From Rhabdophis nuchalis (taxonomy: Eukaryota > Chordata > Lepidosauria > Squamata > Natricidae): DNA of 64,000 bases. The DNA lies in NCBI GenBank assembly GCA_039707465.1, contig CM077645.1, positions 143,655,503-143,719,502 of the forward strand, given 5' to 3'. A model generated the notes under the pieces. That model was not told where the DNA came from. It saw nothing but the letters and a program-made list of their open reading frames with translations, and ran no database searches. Positions 32,031-44,059 of this stretch are shown here, piece by piece (positions within the stretch are counted from its first letter, which is position 1; each line of letters opens with the position of its first letter). A program made the translations under genes and the position numbers.

Positions 32031-32487
32031 ATGTGACATAAAGAAGAAAGTGACATAAACAGTGACATAAAGAAGAAAGCTAAATCTATTCTTTACGTCC
32101 AAAACTGACCAGAGTCTTCCATTTGCTTCAGAATGGGCAGTCTGGGAAAATGTTCCAACACATCTGGAGTCTGAAAGTGATCATCACTTTGGTTCCTGTT
32201 TGTAAACCAAGGAAATTTTGCCTTTAAAATAATCTTGACCTGGTTGTCTAATGTTATTGTATTATCTAACATATTAACAGGCCTTATGCCAAGATAACAC
32301 ACTTGTGGGAGGAAGGGGCCTCCCAGACCTGTCTCTCTCTCTAGCTATACCAATCAAGTTTGATGAGTGGTTGTAAAAAGGCAGTGATGACATTTCCAAG
32401 TTATGGGCGTCTGGCAAACACTTATTTTCTAACCCCCAAGAGGTTTAACACATTTTTTTAAAAAAGATAAAGAAGATCTAAAGTATC
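32031..32487. other. Unassigned sequence
   Basis: Local duplication of 'gtgacataaagaagaaag' at 32032-32080; otherwise nothing recognised. Confidence 0.4.
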
Positions 32488-32818
32488 TTTCTAAAACTGG
32501 AAGGGTGGGGAGAAGAATATCTTCTGGGCGGAACCCAGAAGATGGGCCTTCTCTGTGGTGGCTCCCTCTCTCCGGAACATCACTCTCCCAGAGATTAGAA
32601 CCCAGAGCGGGATGGAGCCCATTAACTGTCTTGAATGAATATACTGTATGTTGTCGCCGGGGTGGGGGGAGCTACTATTTTATTAATTTATTATTTTTAT
32701 TACTTTCTTTTATTATTTTTATATTATGTTTTTATATTTGTGTAAGCTGCCTGGAGTCGCCATGTATGAGGAGGCGAAATATAGTTTCTAAAATAAATGA
32801 AAATAAGTAAATAAAATA
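32488..32818 (+). mobile_element. L2-like LINE 3' end, divergent subfamily
   Basis: 'gatgggccttctctgtggtg' and 'gctccctctctccggaacat' resemble the L2 'RRAFSVV.PSLWN' coding segment; tail 'tgtaagctgcctggagtcgc' differs from the main family. Ends 'aaataagtaaataaaatatt'. Confidence 0.6.
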
Positions 32819-33014
32819 TTATTCAAGAGAGGACAGACCACCTACAGAGCATCACTGTCCTGCCTACTCCATATTATATCTCTTGCATGTTACCAGATGT
32901 GATAATAGGCACGCTTTAAAAGGCCACTTTAAAAGGAGACTAAAGAAAATCATGGAAGCTTGGGTGATCAATAAATATGTTAAGAAAGGATAACAAACAA
33001 AAAGGGGTTACACC

Positions 33015-33425
33015 CAAGAGTGGGCTTCAAAAATTTTAGCAAGGGGTTCTCTGCCCAGTTTTTGGGTGGGTGTGACCATGCCAGGTGTGGCCTTGTCAGC
33101 CTCCTGCACCATGGTGGGGGGGGGGGCATTTTTGCCCTCTCCGGGCTCCGGAGACTTTCCTAGAGCCTCCAGGAAGACAAAAATGGCCTCCCCAGGCCCC
33201 AGAGGCCTTCTGGAGGCCAGAAATGGACCAGTTTCTGGCCTTCCTGAACTTCCAGTAGACCCGCACTTACCTTCATCCAAAACAGGCCATGTGGGGACTC
33301 CTGGGAAGGGCGAGGTGGGGTGGGCAGGGCTTGCCAATGGTGGGATTTAGGGGTTCTCCAAACTGCACAGAATCTTAGCTAGAGGTTCTTCCGAACCCCT
33401 GCAAACCCCCAGCAGCCCACCCCTG
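33015..33425. mobile_element. hAT-type element, 'gtgggttt' family (diverged)
   Basis: Ends 'caagagtgggcttc' and 'cagcccacccctg'. Flanks are only partly alike. GC-rich interior; opposite-strand frames 33008-33337 and 33066-33350 overlap and have no family signature. Confidence 0.6.
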
Positions 33426-33734
33426 GGCCTACACCCCTTCCCAACATTCACTAGTAAAACTCTGAACAGTAGAAGTATGATTATGTTCTTTCTTCTCCTC
33501 TTCTTCTCTTCAGAGGCATTAAGCCTCTGTGTCAGGTTTCTTCCAGCAAGCTGAACTGGAACAGGAAAAAATGACACACAAGGATTCAAGAATGCATAAT
33601 TTATTGCAGGAAAGCTAAAAAGCTGTTACCAAAGAATTCTGGCAACTGGTATCTGTCAAATATGAGTTCTGCTACATTTTAGTCACTATTCTTGCACTTT
33701 CCCCCCCAGACCGCCCCATGAAAGCATCTAGGCC

Positions 33735-33870
33735 AGTGTTTCTCCACCTCAGCAACTCAAAGATACGTCGACTTCAATTTTCCAAATTCTCCAACCAGAG
33801 TGTTAACTGGAGACCTCCAGGATTTGAAGTCCACACCTCTTTGATTTGCTGAAGTTCAGGAATTTGGCTC
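33735..33870. mobile_element. Old palindromic MITE-like repeat
   Basis: 'cagtgtttctccacctcagc' and 'ggatttgaagtccacacctc' resemble an aged member of the 'ggacttcaactccc' palindromic family. Confidence 0.4.
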
Positions 33871-34099
33871 TAGAAGTTACGCTATTGGGGAGCAGGGATG
33901 AAAGGGAAAGACAGTTCCCATATGTTCCTTATTTTGGTAATAGCCCAATCTGGTATCAGGCCGATTACTTCCGATCTTATGAAATCTAATTCCCATAGTT
34001 GAATAGGCTCATCATATCTATTTTACCCCATCCACAGACATCATTGTATCAATATACTCCTTCACCAGGGAGTACAATATCAATAGCATTTAGGTTCAT

Positions 34100-34312
34100 A
34101 TACCTCCCCACAGAGCTTTATAGCATCCTCTGGGTGGTTTACAATGTCGAAGCATTATTTGCAAATGCCTCCAACAATCTGGGCCCTTGTGTTACTGACC
34201 TTGGAACGATGGAAGACTGAGTCAACCTGGAGTCTGGTCAGGATTGAACTCCTGGCTGTGGGCAGAGTTAGCCTGCAATACTGCACATTAACCACTGCAC
34301 CACCAGAGCTCA
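34100..34312 (-). mobile_element. tRNA-derived SINE (second squamate family)
   Basis: 'gcctccaacaatctgggccc', 'ttgtgttactgaccttggaa' and tRNA-like head 'cattaaccactgcaccacca'; reverse complement of the 11.55-kb copy. Confidence 0.65.
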
Positions 34313-34314
34313 TC

Positions 34315-35290
34315 ATAATCTTGAATGCCAAAAAAATAGCTGTGGTTTAGATTAGCTTTTGATCTGATTTTTCTTATATTTCGATGCTGCAAAGGGAGGT
34401 ATAGTTCCACAACCCAGTTTTTAAGATCTGACCAGGATACAGATTTGGAACAGGTGAAGTTCTAACAATAACAGAATGCTCTGAGGTCATGCCTTATCCC
34501 ATCATTGATCATTCTGTCCGCATCCATACTAGTTTGGCATCATTAAGCACAAATTCCAAATAGACATGGGGGGGGGGGGGGGAAATGCCTGCAGTACCTG
34601 ACAATCTCCTTCATGCTTGTGTTTGAAAGTCATTTCCAGATACTTGGGTAATGATGCTTGGAATTCTTCTACTATATGAAATTATTCAACTTTTATGAAA
34701 ACTTTTTCTCAATGATTCTGGAACCCATGAGTCCTGGGAAACGTTTTGAGATGGGCTGGGCAAGACAACCACACACGTCTGTATGAAATAATTTCAAAGA
34801 ATTTTAATTGTAACAAATGGTATGGGTTTTTTTTTAACATTCTCAGTAAAACCGACATTTTCTCATCTACAAAGGACAAGACATAAAGAGTTTGGCATAC
34901 AGAAATACCATATTTTAAAATACATGGCAATTGGGGTGAAGCAGGGAGTTTGTGAAGCTTTCTAGACACCATCTATAAACAAGCAAGAGCACTTTTAAGA
35001 TATTCAAATTGATAAACAGCCCTAGGATGTATTCCCAACCCTAACTCCTATTCCTTTATTGTCAGCGTTTGGCAGTTTTTTGACAAGACAATCCAAGAAC
35101 TCAAACATCTGGAGAGCAATCCCTCAAACAAATAAGTTTATATTAAGGTAAATTGTATATATCATTGCAAATGAAATATACCAGGAACTATGATCAAGAG
35201 CCCACCAAGCAATATGAACCTAATCATTTTATACTGAATATATTCACCATAAGTGAAAGAGAAGCAAGGAGGGAGAGAGAATGAAGAAGA
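34315..35290. other. Unassigned AT-rich sequence
   Basis: No gene recognised; a poly-G run (34571) is the only notable feature. Confidence 0.35.
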
Positions 35291-36796
35291 CCTGACACCT
35301 GGAGGAAGTTGATTATCTGGACCCGCGCCAGACACCTGGAGGAAGTTGATTATCTGGACCCGCGCCAGTCCGGCTTCCGGCCCAGACACAGTACTGAGAC
35401 GGCATTGGTCGCGTTGGTGGATGATCTCTGGAGGGCCAGAGATGGGGGTTGTTCCTCCATCCTGGTCCTATTAGATCTCTCGGCGGCTTTCAATACCATT
35501 GACCATGGTATCCTATTGCATCGACTGGAGAGGTTGGGGGTGAGGGGCACCGTTTTACGGTGGTTCTCCTCCTACCTCTCCCGTCGATCGCAATTTGTGT
35601 TGGCAGGGGGGCAGAGGTCGACCTCGAGACCCCTCGCATGTGGGGTGCCTAGGGGTCGGTCCTCTCGCCGCTCCTGTTCAACACATACATGAAGCCGCTG
35701 GGCGAGATCATCCGTGGCTTTGGGGTAGAGTACCATCTGTACGCTGACGATATGCAGCTGTACGTGTCTACCCCAAACCACCCCAACGATGCCGTCGAAG
35801 TGATGTCCCGGTGTCTGGAAGCCATGCGGGTTTGGATGGGGAGGAACAGACTCAGGCTCAACCCATCCAAGACCGAGTGGCTGTGGTTTCCGGCGTCCCG
35901 GTACAACCAGTTGACTCCATCACTGGCCATAGGGGGTGAACTTGGGGGTCCTCCTGGATACCCGGCTGTCTATGGAAGACCAAGTGACGGCCGTGGTCAG
36001 GGGGGCATTCTACCAGGTTCGCCTGGTACGCCAGTTGAGTCCCTTATTGGACCGGTACGCCCTTCGCACAGTCACTCATGTGCTCGTCACATCCCATCTA
36101 GACTACTGCAATGTTCTCTACATGGGGCTTCCCTTCGGGTGCACCCAAAGACTACAGCTAGTCCAGAATGCAGCCGCGCGGGCAGTTTTGGGAGCCCCGA
36201 GGTTCTCCCGTGTAACACCGCTCCTGCGCGAGCTGCACTGGCTGCCTGTGGCCTTTCGGGTGCGCTTCAAGGTGCTGACCACCATCTTTAAAGCGCTCCA
36301 TGGCACGGGACCTAGTTATTTGCGGGATCGCATCCTGCCTCATACATCCCTTCGGCCGATTCGCTCCCACAGAGAGGGACTTCTCCGGGTGCCATCCACT
36401 AGGCAATGCCAGCGGACAACGCCCAGGGGAAGGGCCTTCTCTGTGGTGGGCCCAACCCTCTGGAACGACCTACCCCCCCAAACTTAGAACAACTACAGAC
36501 CTCCGCTCCTTCTGCCAAAAGCTAAAGACTTACCTCTTCCATCAGGCCGGTCTGGCCTAATTTTATCCAACCTGACTGTAGGGAAATTTTAAATTGTTAA
36601 TTGGGATTTTAAGGAATAGTTTTAAGGTTTTTAAGATTTTAAAATTTTAGCGCAGGGTTAATTTATTTAATTCGGTTTTAAACATTTGTATTGTTACGTT
36701 TATATGGTTTTTAAATTTCCTGTGCACCGCCCCGAGTCCCTTCAGGGAGAGGGGGCGGTTTATAAATCAAATCAAATCAAATAAATAAATAAATAA
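35291..36796 (+). mobile_element. L2-clade LINE, 5'-truncated RT and 3' UTR
   Basis: Starts in the RT domain (DPRQSGFRPRHSTETALVALV; LLDLSAAFNTIDHGILLHRL), with the catalytic YADD motif at 35740-35751 and the C-terminal region (LDYCNVLYMGLPFG, LRELHWLPVAFRVRFKVL, HREGLLRVPSTRQC, AFSVVGPTLWNDLPP) in frames 35309-35692, 35689-36291, 35936-36487. At least two frameshifts break the protein. The tail is 'gcaccgccccgagtcccttc' with (aaatc)n/(aaata)n. Begins with a 37-bp tandem duplication (35294-35367). Confidence 0.92.
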
Positions 36797-37390
36797 GACA
36801 AGAAAAATCCTTTATATGATTTTAGTATAAAAAGGGGCACCATCCTGCACACAGTTTCTCTTTGAGTGTCTCCAAGCTAACATGTTTTCATTTCTTATCA
36901 TTTGCTAGCTAACAGTGCTTGAATGAGGATTAGGATTTACTGAGAGGTAAATATACACATTTGAATATAAGAGGAAGGCTTCTCAAAATATTGTCAAGAA
37001 CCAAAGTAAGTCACAAGCAATTTAGAAGGGATTCAATCCTGTTTTAAACTTCATCATAATTGCCCAAAGTGGACACATTATTGTTTGCCCTGAATTTTGC
37101 ACCTTGTTTTGCCCATACAAGGCAGCTGCAGAACCCTACAAAGTTTGAGAAGAGATATATCTAATCTAATGTAATTGTTATTTATTTATTCTTGCAAGCC
37201 CCTAACCACAATGAAAGCATGTGTTTTACTCATGGGTGGATCACAGAAGTTCAGTTTATTTTTGATGGTTGCAGTATTGCAAAGTTTCAGAATCCCCAGT
37301 TTAATGGAGAAAAGAAGAATTTGGTGGGACTTCTTGGAAAATTGAGGTTACAATCTGAAATAACATTCACTATTAAGTTTTATAGAACCT
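36797..37390. other. Unassigned sequence
   Basis: No gene or repeat recognised. Confidence 0.35.
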
Positions 37391-38095
37391 ACTGTGTTTC
37401 CCCAAAAATAAGATCTGGTCTTATTTTCTTTTGGGCTTCAAATAAGCACTAGGGCTTATTTGGGGGGAGGGAGTGCCGAGACGGTGGGGTGGAGCTTCCC
37501 CATATGCCCCACACTAGTTTGCCTCAGGGTCCCACAGCCAGACCATCCACACCCTGACACCTGCCTCACCTTGTGGCCACATCACCTGCACATCACTCAC
37601 TCAGTCTCCTGCTCATTGCAGCCACGAGCTGGCGGCCAAGTGGGCTGGCGGCCATGTGGGGTCTTGCTGGACAGGATTATTAGAGCTGCAGCCATGAGGC
37701 AAGGTAGTTGTGGCATGGCTAGTCTGGCTTCCTTCCTTCCTGAGGTAAGCCTGTTGGGGGCACATGGAAAAGTTCTACCTTCTGCTTCATCTCGAGCTGC
37801 GGCCCTGGTGCATCACTTGGCCTCCTGCTCCAGTACCGCGCCGGTGTCGGAAATGGGCCAGCGGCTGATGCTGCTGCCACAAGGCATTGTTGGGGTGTGG
37901 ATGTCCTGGCTGCGGGGGCCCTAAGGTAAGCCAGTGTGTGTGTGGGGAAGCTCCACCCACCCTCGCCTCAGCTCACCTTGTGTCAGTGGCACCACAAACA
38001 ACCAGACAGAATGGGTGGGCAGCTGGCTATGCAGACACTTAAGTAGGCCTTATTTTAGGGCTTATATAAGTTCCACGATAGTGGAACTTACTATA
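37391..38095. mobile_element. DNA-transposon-like repeat with 'tttccccaaaaataag' end
   Basis: Left end 'ctgtgtttccccaaaaataa' and right end 'aggccttattttagggctta' form an imperfect inverted pair (ataag/cttat with 'agggcttattt' repeated). The 154-codon frame at 37460-37924 lies inside, is GC-rich and lacks a transposase signature; I do not call it a gene. Confidence 0.5.
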
Positions 38096-38680
38096 AGAAA
38101 GAAAGCCATCCATCTCAAGGTGAAGTGGACCTATTTCAATGAAGGCTAAACACTTTAAAATTCTACTGATTTAAACAAATGATGGTAAGGTAATATTACC
38201 ATAATCTAAACTGAAGCATTTGTTTTGACCAGGAGAACTTTGTGTAATTTTAAGCTTTCCCATTTATTCTACAAATATTTCCTTGACATGTGAATAGATA
38301 ATTTACTTTCACTCAGGTGAGACAAATTGTCAATCTTCCTCTTAGCTTTGGATCATAGTAAAGCCCAGTAGAACCATTTGCCTGGCAACAAGTTATTGGC
38401 ATATCTTAATTAAATTACAGATAATATGTATGGTGCAAATTTACCCCTCCTTCCACTGCAGCACTCGAAAGCACTCAATCCTTGAAACCTTAATAGAACA
38501 CTAGTTTTCACCCAATACAACTAGTCCCAATGGAATCCAGATACCTAATTATTGTGGAATTTATTTTACTAAATATAATAAATATTTGATAAATACTTCT
38601 GTAACAGTGTGCCAGTGAATTGAAGCCTAAATTAAAACTATTGTAAATCCAAAATCTCAATTTTAAATAGTCACCTAAAG

Positions 38681-39008
38681 CAGGGGTCCCCAATCCCCGG
38701 GCCGTGGACCAGTGCCGGTCCGTGGCTTGATAGGAACCGGGCCGCAGGGCCAGAGAGGAGGAGGAAGGAGGAGGGGGCAGCCCCCTGGGCCGAGCGCGCT
38801 GGGGGCGGGAGAGTGCAAGTGCAGCCGCTCGTGCCATTGGGGGCCGAGAGGGGCGAGTGAGCCAACTCACCCCCAGCACACGCGCATGCGCCGCCTGTTC
38901 CCCCTCTCCCCCTGCTCCCCCTCTACGCCGGCCAAGCCATGCCCAACAGTCCACGGAATTTTCTTTAAAATGAAATGTCCCTGGTGCCAAAAAGGTTGGG
39001 GACCCCTG
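38681..39008. mobile_element. hAT-Charlie (MER1-like) MITE, 328 bp
   Basis: Ends 'caggggtccccaatcccc' and 'aaggttggggacccctg'; exact duplication acctaaag (38673-38680, 39009-39016). 'gtgccggtccgtggcttgat' and 'aggaaccgggccgcagggcc' match the MER1/Charlie subterminal signature as I recall it from mammals. Confidence 0.92.
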
Positions 39009-39114
39009 ACCTAAAGATTCACAACTGCTCATCAGTCTTTCTGCTTTTCAGTCAAAGCTTCAGATTACGTAAAAGAATCTTAGTCAAAAACCCCAACAAA
39101 AAGACTTGAAACTT

Positions 39115-39930
39115 GTATTGTAGGATCAGGATGAAACCTTTGGCTTTCTAGGTGTCACTCAATACCAGTCAGACCTAGAAGGTAGTCCAATTTAAGGAAG
39201 CTTATCAGCAAATGCACAGGTACATTATAGGTGGAACATTGCTCAATGACAGTAACTGTGAAAGGGATCTTGGAGTCCTAGTAGACAACCATTTAAATAT
39301 GAGCCAGCCGTGTGCAGCAGCTGCCAAAAAAGCCAACACAGTTCTAGGCTGCATAAACAGAGGGATAGAATCAAGATCACGCGAAGTGTTAATACCACTT
39401 TATAATGCCTTGGTAAGGCCACACTTGGAATACGGAATCCAGTTTTGGTCACCATGATGTAGAAAAGATATGGAGACTCTAGAAAGAGTGCAGAGAAGAG
39501 CAACAAAGATGATTAGGGGACTGGAGACTAAAACATATGAAGAACGGTTGCAGGAACTGGGTATGTCTAGTTTAATAAAAAGGAGGATTAGGGGAGACAT
39601 GATAGCAGTGTTCCAATATCTCAGGGGTTGCCACAAAGAAGAGGGAGTCAAGCTATTCTCCAAAGCACCTGAGGGCAGAACAAGAAGCAATGGATGGAAA
39701 CTAATCAAGGAGAGAAGCAACTTAAAACTGAGGAGAAATTTCCTGACAGATCAATTAATCAGTGGAACAGCTTGCCTCCAGAAGTTGTGAATGCCCCAAC
39801 ACTACAAGTCTTCAAGATGTTGGATAGCCATTTGTCTGAAATGGTATAGGGCTTTCTGCCTAGGCAGGGAGTTGGACTCGATGACCTCCAAGATCCCTTC
39901 CAACTCTGCTATTGTACTGTATTTTCTTGA
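39115..39930 (+). mobile_element. CR1 LINE, C-terminal RT and 3' UTR
   Basis: Frames 39212-39457 and 39470-39790 carry the CR1 C-terminus: [53 protein letters not shown], then ERVQRRATKMIRGLETK, RGDMIAVFQYLRG. A stop after FWSP and a missing base late in the frame break it. The 3' UTR 'gttggactcgatgacctcca' and 'cttccaactctgctattgta' is as in other copies. Confidence 0.88.
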
Positions 39931-40499
39931 ACCAACATTTTTTAAATGTTGTTGTTACAGCAAACATCAAAGGAAATTCAGAAATGTATTTCTAAGAGGT
40001 CCTTGTAAGAACTGAGCAGTTCCTGAAAATGGCCCGATGGATAGAGACAATCAAATCACATCTCCTGAAAACTATTTACCTTGATGAGAAAAGGAGTCAC
40101 AAAATGCCTGTTTGGTAGACTAACAGGACCCGATGACTCTGTTTCTATGTCTGAAACGCTGCTGTGCAATGTTATTACAACATGCAAACACAGGCATTTC
40201 AAAACAAAAAAACTGAAACTCCACACTTACACACTCCACACTCTGTGCAATTTTGGGTAAATTGCACAGATCCAGCTTCTGCGCAGAGCACTGACGTATT
40301 AGAAATTGTGTTGTGTATCTGATGGGAAGCATCGGTAAAATTTCCCAAGGGCAACAAAAATTTTCCTTCTTGCGTGAATACCAGAAGTGTTTTTATATTC
40401 AACAGATTATCTCCCCTTCCAGCATATTAGTTGCTGCACCAATTTTTCTTTCTTCTTAGCATTTTCCCACAAGTGCAGAGTTTATTTTTATTTATTTTA

Positions 40500-40705
40500 T
40501 CAACCAAGTGTTGATCCATTTGGCTGTGACAGGAATTGACCAACTGGCTTGTTGCCCAAGCACGACATTGTGGGCTGAGAGAGACAGAGAGACTTCTCAA
40601 AGTAACTCAGCTGGTTTTTTCATGCCTAAATAAGGAGCAGGACTCACATTCTTCTGGTGTCTAGCATGGTGCCTTAACCACTAGACCAAACTGGCTCACC
40701 TAGTA
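40500..40705 (-). mobile_element. MIR-like tRNA-derived SINE
   Basis: 'ggctgagagagacagagaga', 'ctcaaagtaactcagctggt' and 'gccttaaccactagaccaaa' are the reverse complement of an ancient MIR/core-SINE-type sequence (tRNA head at the high-coordinate end). Confidence 0.6.
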
Positions 40706-40980
40706 ACTTTGTTGTGGATTACAATTCCTTCCTATGGGCAGTCTGGACTATACTGGTTGAAGTTGATATTCAAAACACATGTGTGTGTCTACAGAATGCG
40801 CCCAAAGCCAAGCTCCATAAGCCAATCACAATATTATTATTATTTTTTAAGAGAAATTGTTACTGTACTTGGGAATGTCTAAAGGTCATTAGTCTCAACA
40901 AATAAGGAAGTATTTATAGGAAAATGGCAACCATATTTGCCATTAGTAATTTATATAATTCATTGTCAATGGGGAGCTGA

Positions 40981-41105
<125 letters not shown>

Positions 41106-41349
41106 CAAAAGCAGATGGTTTGCAAAACCTATTTGTGTAAACAAAGGGAACCTATCGAAATAGCTAAGTCTTTTTGAAATCTCTCATAATTGCTCCAAAG
41201 ACTGTAGAGAAAATGCTATGTATACATGCATGCGTGACAGCTTTTAAAGCAGCCACCCCAGAAATTATAACAAACCTAGCTGCTTTAAAGATTTGAAAAG
41301 GACTGCTTGGCTCATGCTAGCCTGTTTTATAGAGTCCTCTGCTCTCTAA

Positions 41350-41425
41350 AGCTTTGCTGGCTGGGGAATTCTGGGAGTTGAAGTACACCAGGCTTAAAGT
41401 TGCCAAGGTTGGAGACCCTTGTTAT
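41350..41425. mobile_element. Half of a palindromic hAT MITE
   Basis: 'gctggctggggaattctggg', 'agttgaagtacaccaggctt' and 'aaggttggagacccttg' equal one arm of the 15.75-/30.86-kb family; the other arm is missing. Confidence 0.65.
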
Positions 41426-42688
41426 AGAACATCATTTTTTCAGTACTTGCAGAGCCCTAGCATTTATATCCCATCTTATGTCCATAACTTTAGGACCTGC
41501 ATGTCTCACACCATCCCTTTATACCACCTAACAAGGAAGCTTGGGCTAGAGTCCTATACGAGGCTTCTATAGCTGATGTGAAACTGAACTAAAGTCTAGT
41601 TCTAGTCTGATTCTAGATCAGTTCCTTAACCACTACAGTATATCACACTGACCGCACAGTGAGTTTCAAACATGAATCTTTCCCTCCCAGAGATACTGGG
41701 AGATTAAGATCTTCTATGGAAAAAGCACTTTTTTCTGGCTCTGAGCCATAGAATGACTTTTCATATGCTATTCTCTTAATTGCACCACAAAATGGTACAT
41801 GCCTTTTCCTACACAATCAGACAACTTATAGAAACATTAGCTCATTAGTCAGTGGAGCTCTTATTGAGAAAAATTTGATACCAGTAATAAAGGGGACTTT
41901 TTTTTAAGGGTACCAGCAAGATTTAAAGATCTCAGACATTAAAAAAAATACACAGTAAAAGAACAAGCATAATTGTTAACACTGTAATACTAAAACTGTT
42001 ATTATCTATTGACACGAAGAAAACAAGCATGATTTGCAAGTGTAGAACGTTAAAGAGGGGTACAAAAAGAATCATTGATGATCTCTATTTTTTTTTAAAA
42101 AATTTATTGCAAACCTTTAATTTCGTGGTCTTATTTTTTCTCCCATTTCTGAAATCTGTGTACCATTGAAGGTGAGTATGTGTATGTTTTTATATGTACA
42201 TCATTATCACGACTAAATTAAGAATAGTTTCATGTTTGTTCCCTGCCTTCATGTTCCATTGATTAGGTCCTGGAAAGACAATAAACAAGGGAGGGCGACA
42301 TAAAATAAGTAGACATTTGCAAAACTAATATTTAGCTAATCTAATCATGTTCCCTTCTTGTGCTTCCAGTGGATTTGAGATTACTCAATTTGTTATGTGC
42401 AAGACCTTGTTAGCCAGTGGGTGAAGCATCAACACCTAGTCCCCGTGACATCATTGATGTGTTTGCTATTATATCTTGGGTACTTCTGTTGACCAGAGGC
42501 TAGATGTTAAAACTTGGCAAAGAGTCACAGACTTTAGAAAATTTACTTGCAAGGACATAGGGGGTGTTGTGAAACAGACCTTTGAATCTTTGTGACTTGG
42601 AGTCTCTGAGAGTTTTTACATTAAGCAGGATTCCAAAACTACTTTCTTTGTAAGACTTTAAGTAAGTAACTATTCTGATATCTCCATT
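41426..42688. other. Unassigned sequence
   Basis: No gene or repeat family recognised. Confidence 0.35.
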
Positions 42689-43291
42689 TGTTCTTAGCAG
42701 AGACAAGAAACAGACTCGTCACACAAAAAAACCACTTTATTTATCTCCTGTGAATTAATGGCATTCACACACCAAAAAGTCCAGGCAATAGTCCTTCAAA
42801 AGGTTAACTGCAGTAACAGACCTTATCAGTTCCTTGCAATAATTGCCAGGCCATGAGCGCCCAGCCGCAAAGCTGCAAATTAAGTTCTGGCAAGCAATCT
42901 CTGAGGCAGGAAACATGAGCCAAATCTTCAGAAATCCAAACTGTTATCTCCTACGACCACCACTCCCCTTTCCTTCTATTTATTCCCCAGCCAGGGAGGG
43001 GCCATTCAGCATCCACATGTGCCTTGCTTCCCGAGTCGACTCCTTGTCCTCAGTTGTTCTCCTCTCCTAACAGCTCTGCGCATACACGCATCTGGAACAG
43101 ACGCCAACTGTTCTTCCTCCACACTTATCTCAGCCTCCAAAGGCAACTGCCTCTCTGGTGCCTGGGAAATGTCAGATGGTCCTGGCTCTATCCCTGTATC
43201 TGTTGCAGAGCATCCATTAGAACCTTCCCAGACTCCAGAACTGACCCAAGTTCCTCCCCAGCCTCATCATGGCAGCTGGTGGGCCACAACA
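42689..43291 (-). mobile_element. Solo LTR (retroviral or gypsy type)
   Basis: On the minus strand the unit begins TGTTGTGGCCCACC and ends CTAAGAACA. A TATA-like 'ggaataaatagaagg' (about 42973-42990) and a poly(A) signal in 'agataaataaagtgg' (42735-42747) are in LTR order. Near-identical 5-bp flanks ccatt/ccact. No internal retroviral coding sequence adjoins, so it is a solo LTR. The 96-codon plus-strand frame 43019-43309 lies within it and is not a gene. Confidence 0.65.
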
Positions 43292-43677
43292 CCACTAAGG
43301 GGTAAATGATGCTTTTGGGGCTGGCATCACCCATTATTATTATTATTGTGTCATTCACCTTCAAGGACTATAGTAGGCATCTCTATGATATCACCAAAGT
43401 AAGATGGGCCAAAACATTTGGGAGTGGGGAGGTTATCCTGTCTGAGAGACTTTACTATGCAAAATGTATGCATGCATTCAGGCTCTGAGAAGCTTAGCTT
43501 AATATTCTTTTAAAACATTAATTGAAAATTAGGTACCCCCCCCCCCCTAAATCACACTGCACCAATATTAGCAGTAGAATTATGGTGGTCCTGCACTGAT
43601 ATAACAAAAAATTGTAAGAAATTGCAGCTATAAATTACCTAAAGGAAAAACATATCCAAGTATAGATAGTCTTTATC

Positions 43678-44057
43678 CAGGTACTCCTCAATTTATGACC
43701 ACAAAGGAACCCAAAATTTCTGTTGCTAAGTGAGATATCTGTTAAGTGAGTTTTGCCTCATTTCATGACTTTTCTTGCCACAGTTAAGTGAATCACTCCA
43801 GTTGTTAGTCACATGATTCTTAAGTGAATCTGGCTTCCCCATTGACTTGGCTTGTCAGAAGGTTGCAAAAGGGGATCAAGTGACCCTAGAACGCTGCAGT
43901 CATCATAAATACAGGTCAGCCGCCAAGCACCTGAATTTTGATCATGTGACCAAAGGGATAGCACAATGGTTGTATGTGTGAAAAATGGTCATGGGTCACT
44001 GTTTTCAGTGCTGTTGTAACACTGGATGGTCACTAAATGAATGGTTGTAAGTACCTG
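43678..44057 (+). mobile_element. MITE-like repeat, 'tcctcgacttac' family
   Basis: 'aggtactcctcaatttatga', 'tggcttccccattgacttgg', 'ttttgatcatgtgaccaaag', and right end 'tgaatggttgtaagtacctg'. Confidence 0.7.
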
Positions 44058-44059
44058 TA

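Noticed and set aside
37460..37924. 154-codon frame with Cys and His residues
   Set aside because: Lies inside a DNA-transposon-like repeat, no motif order, no splice context.
43019..43309. 96-codon frame, Ser/Pro-rich
   Set aside because: Antisense to the solo LTR; no family similarity.
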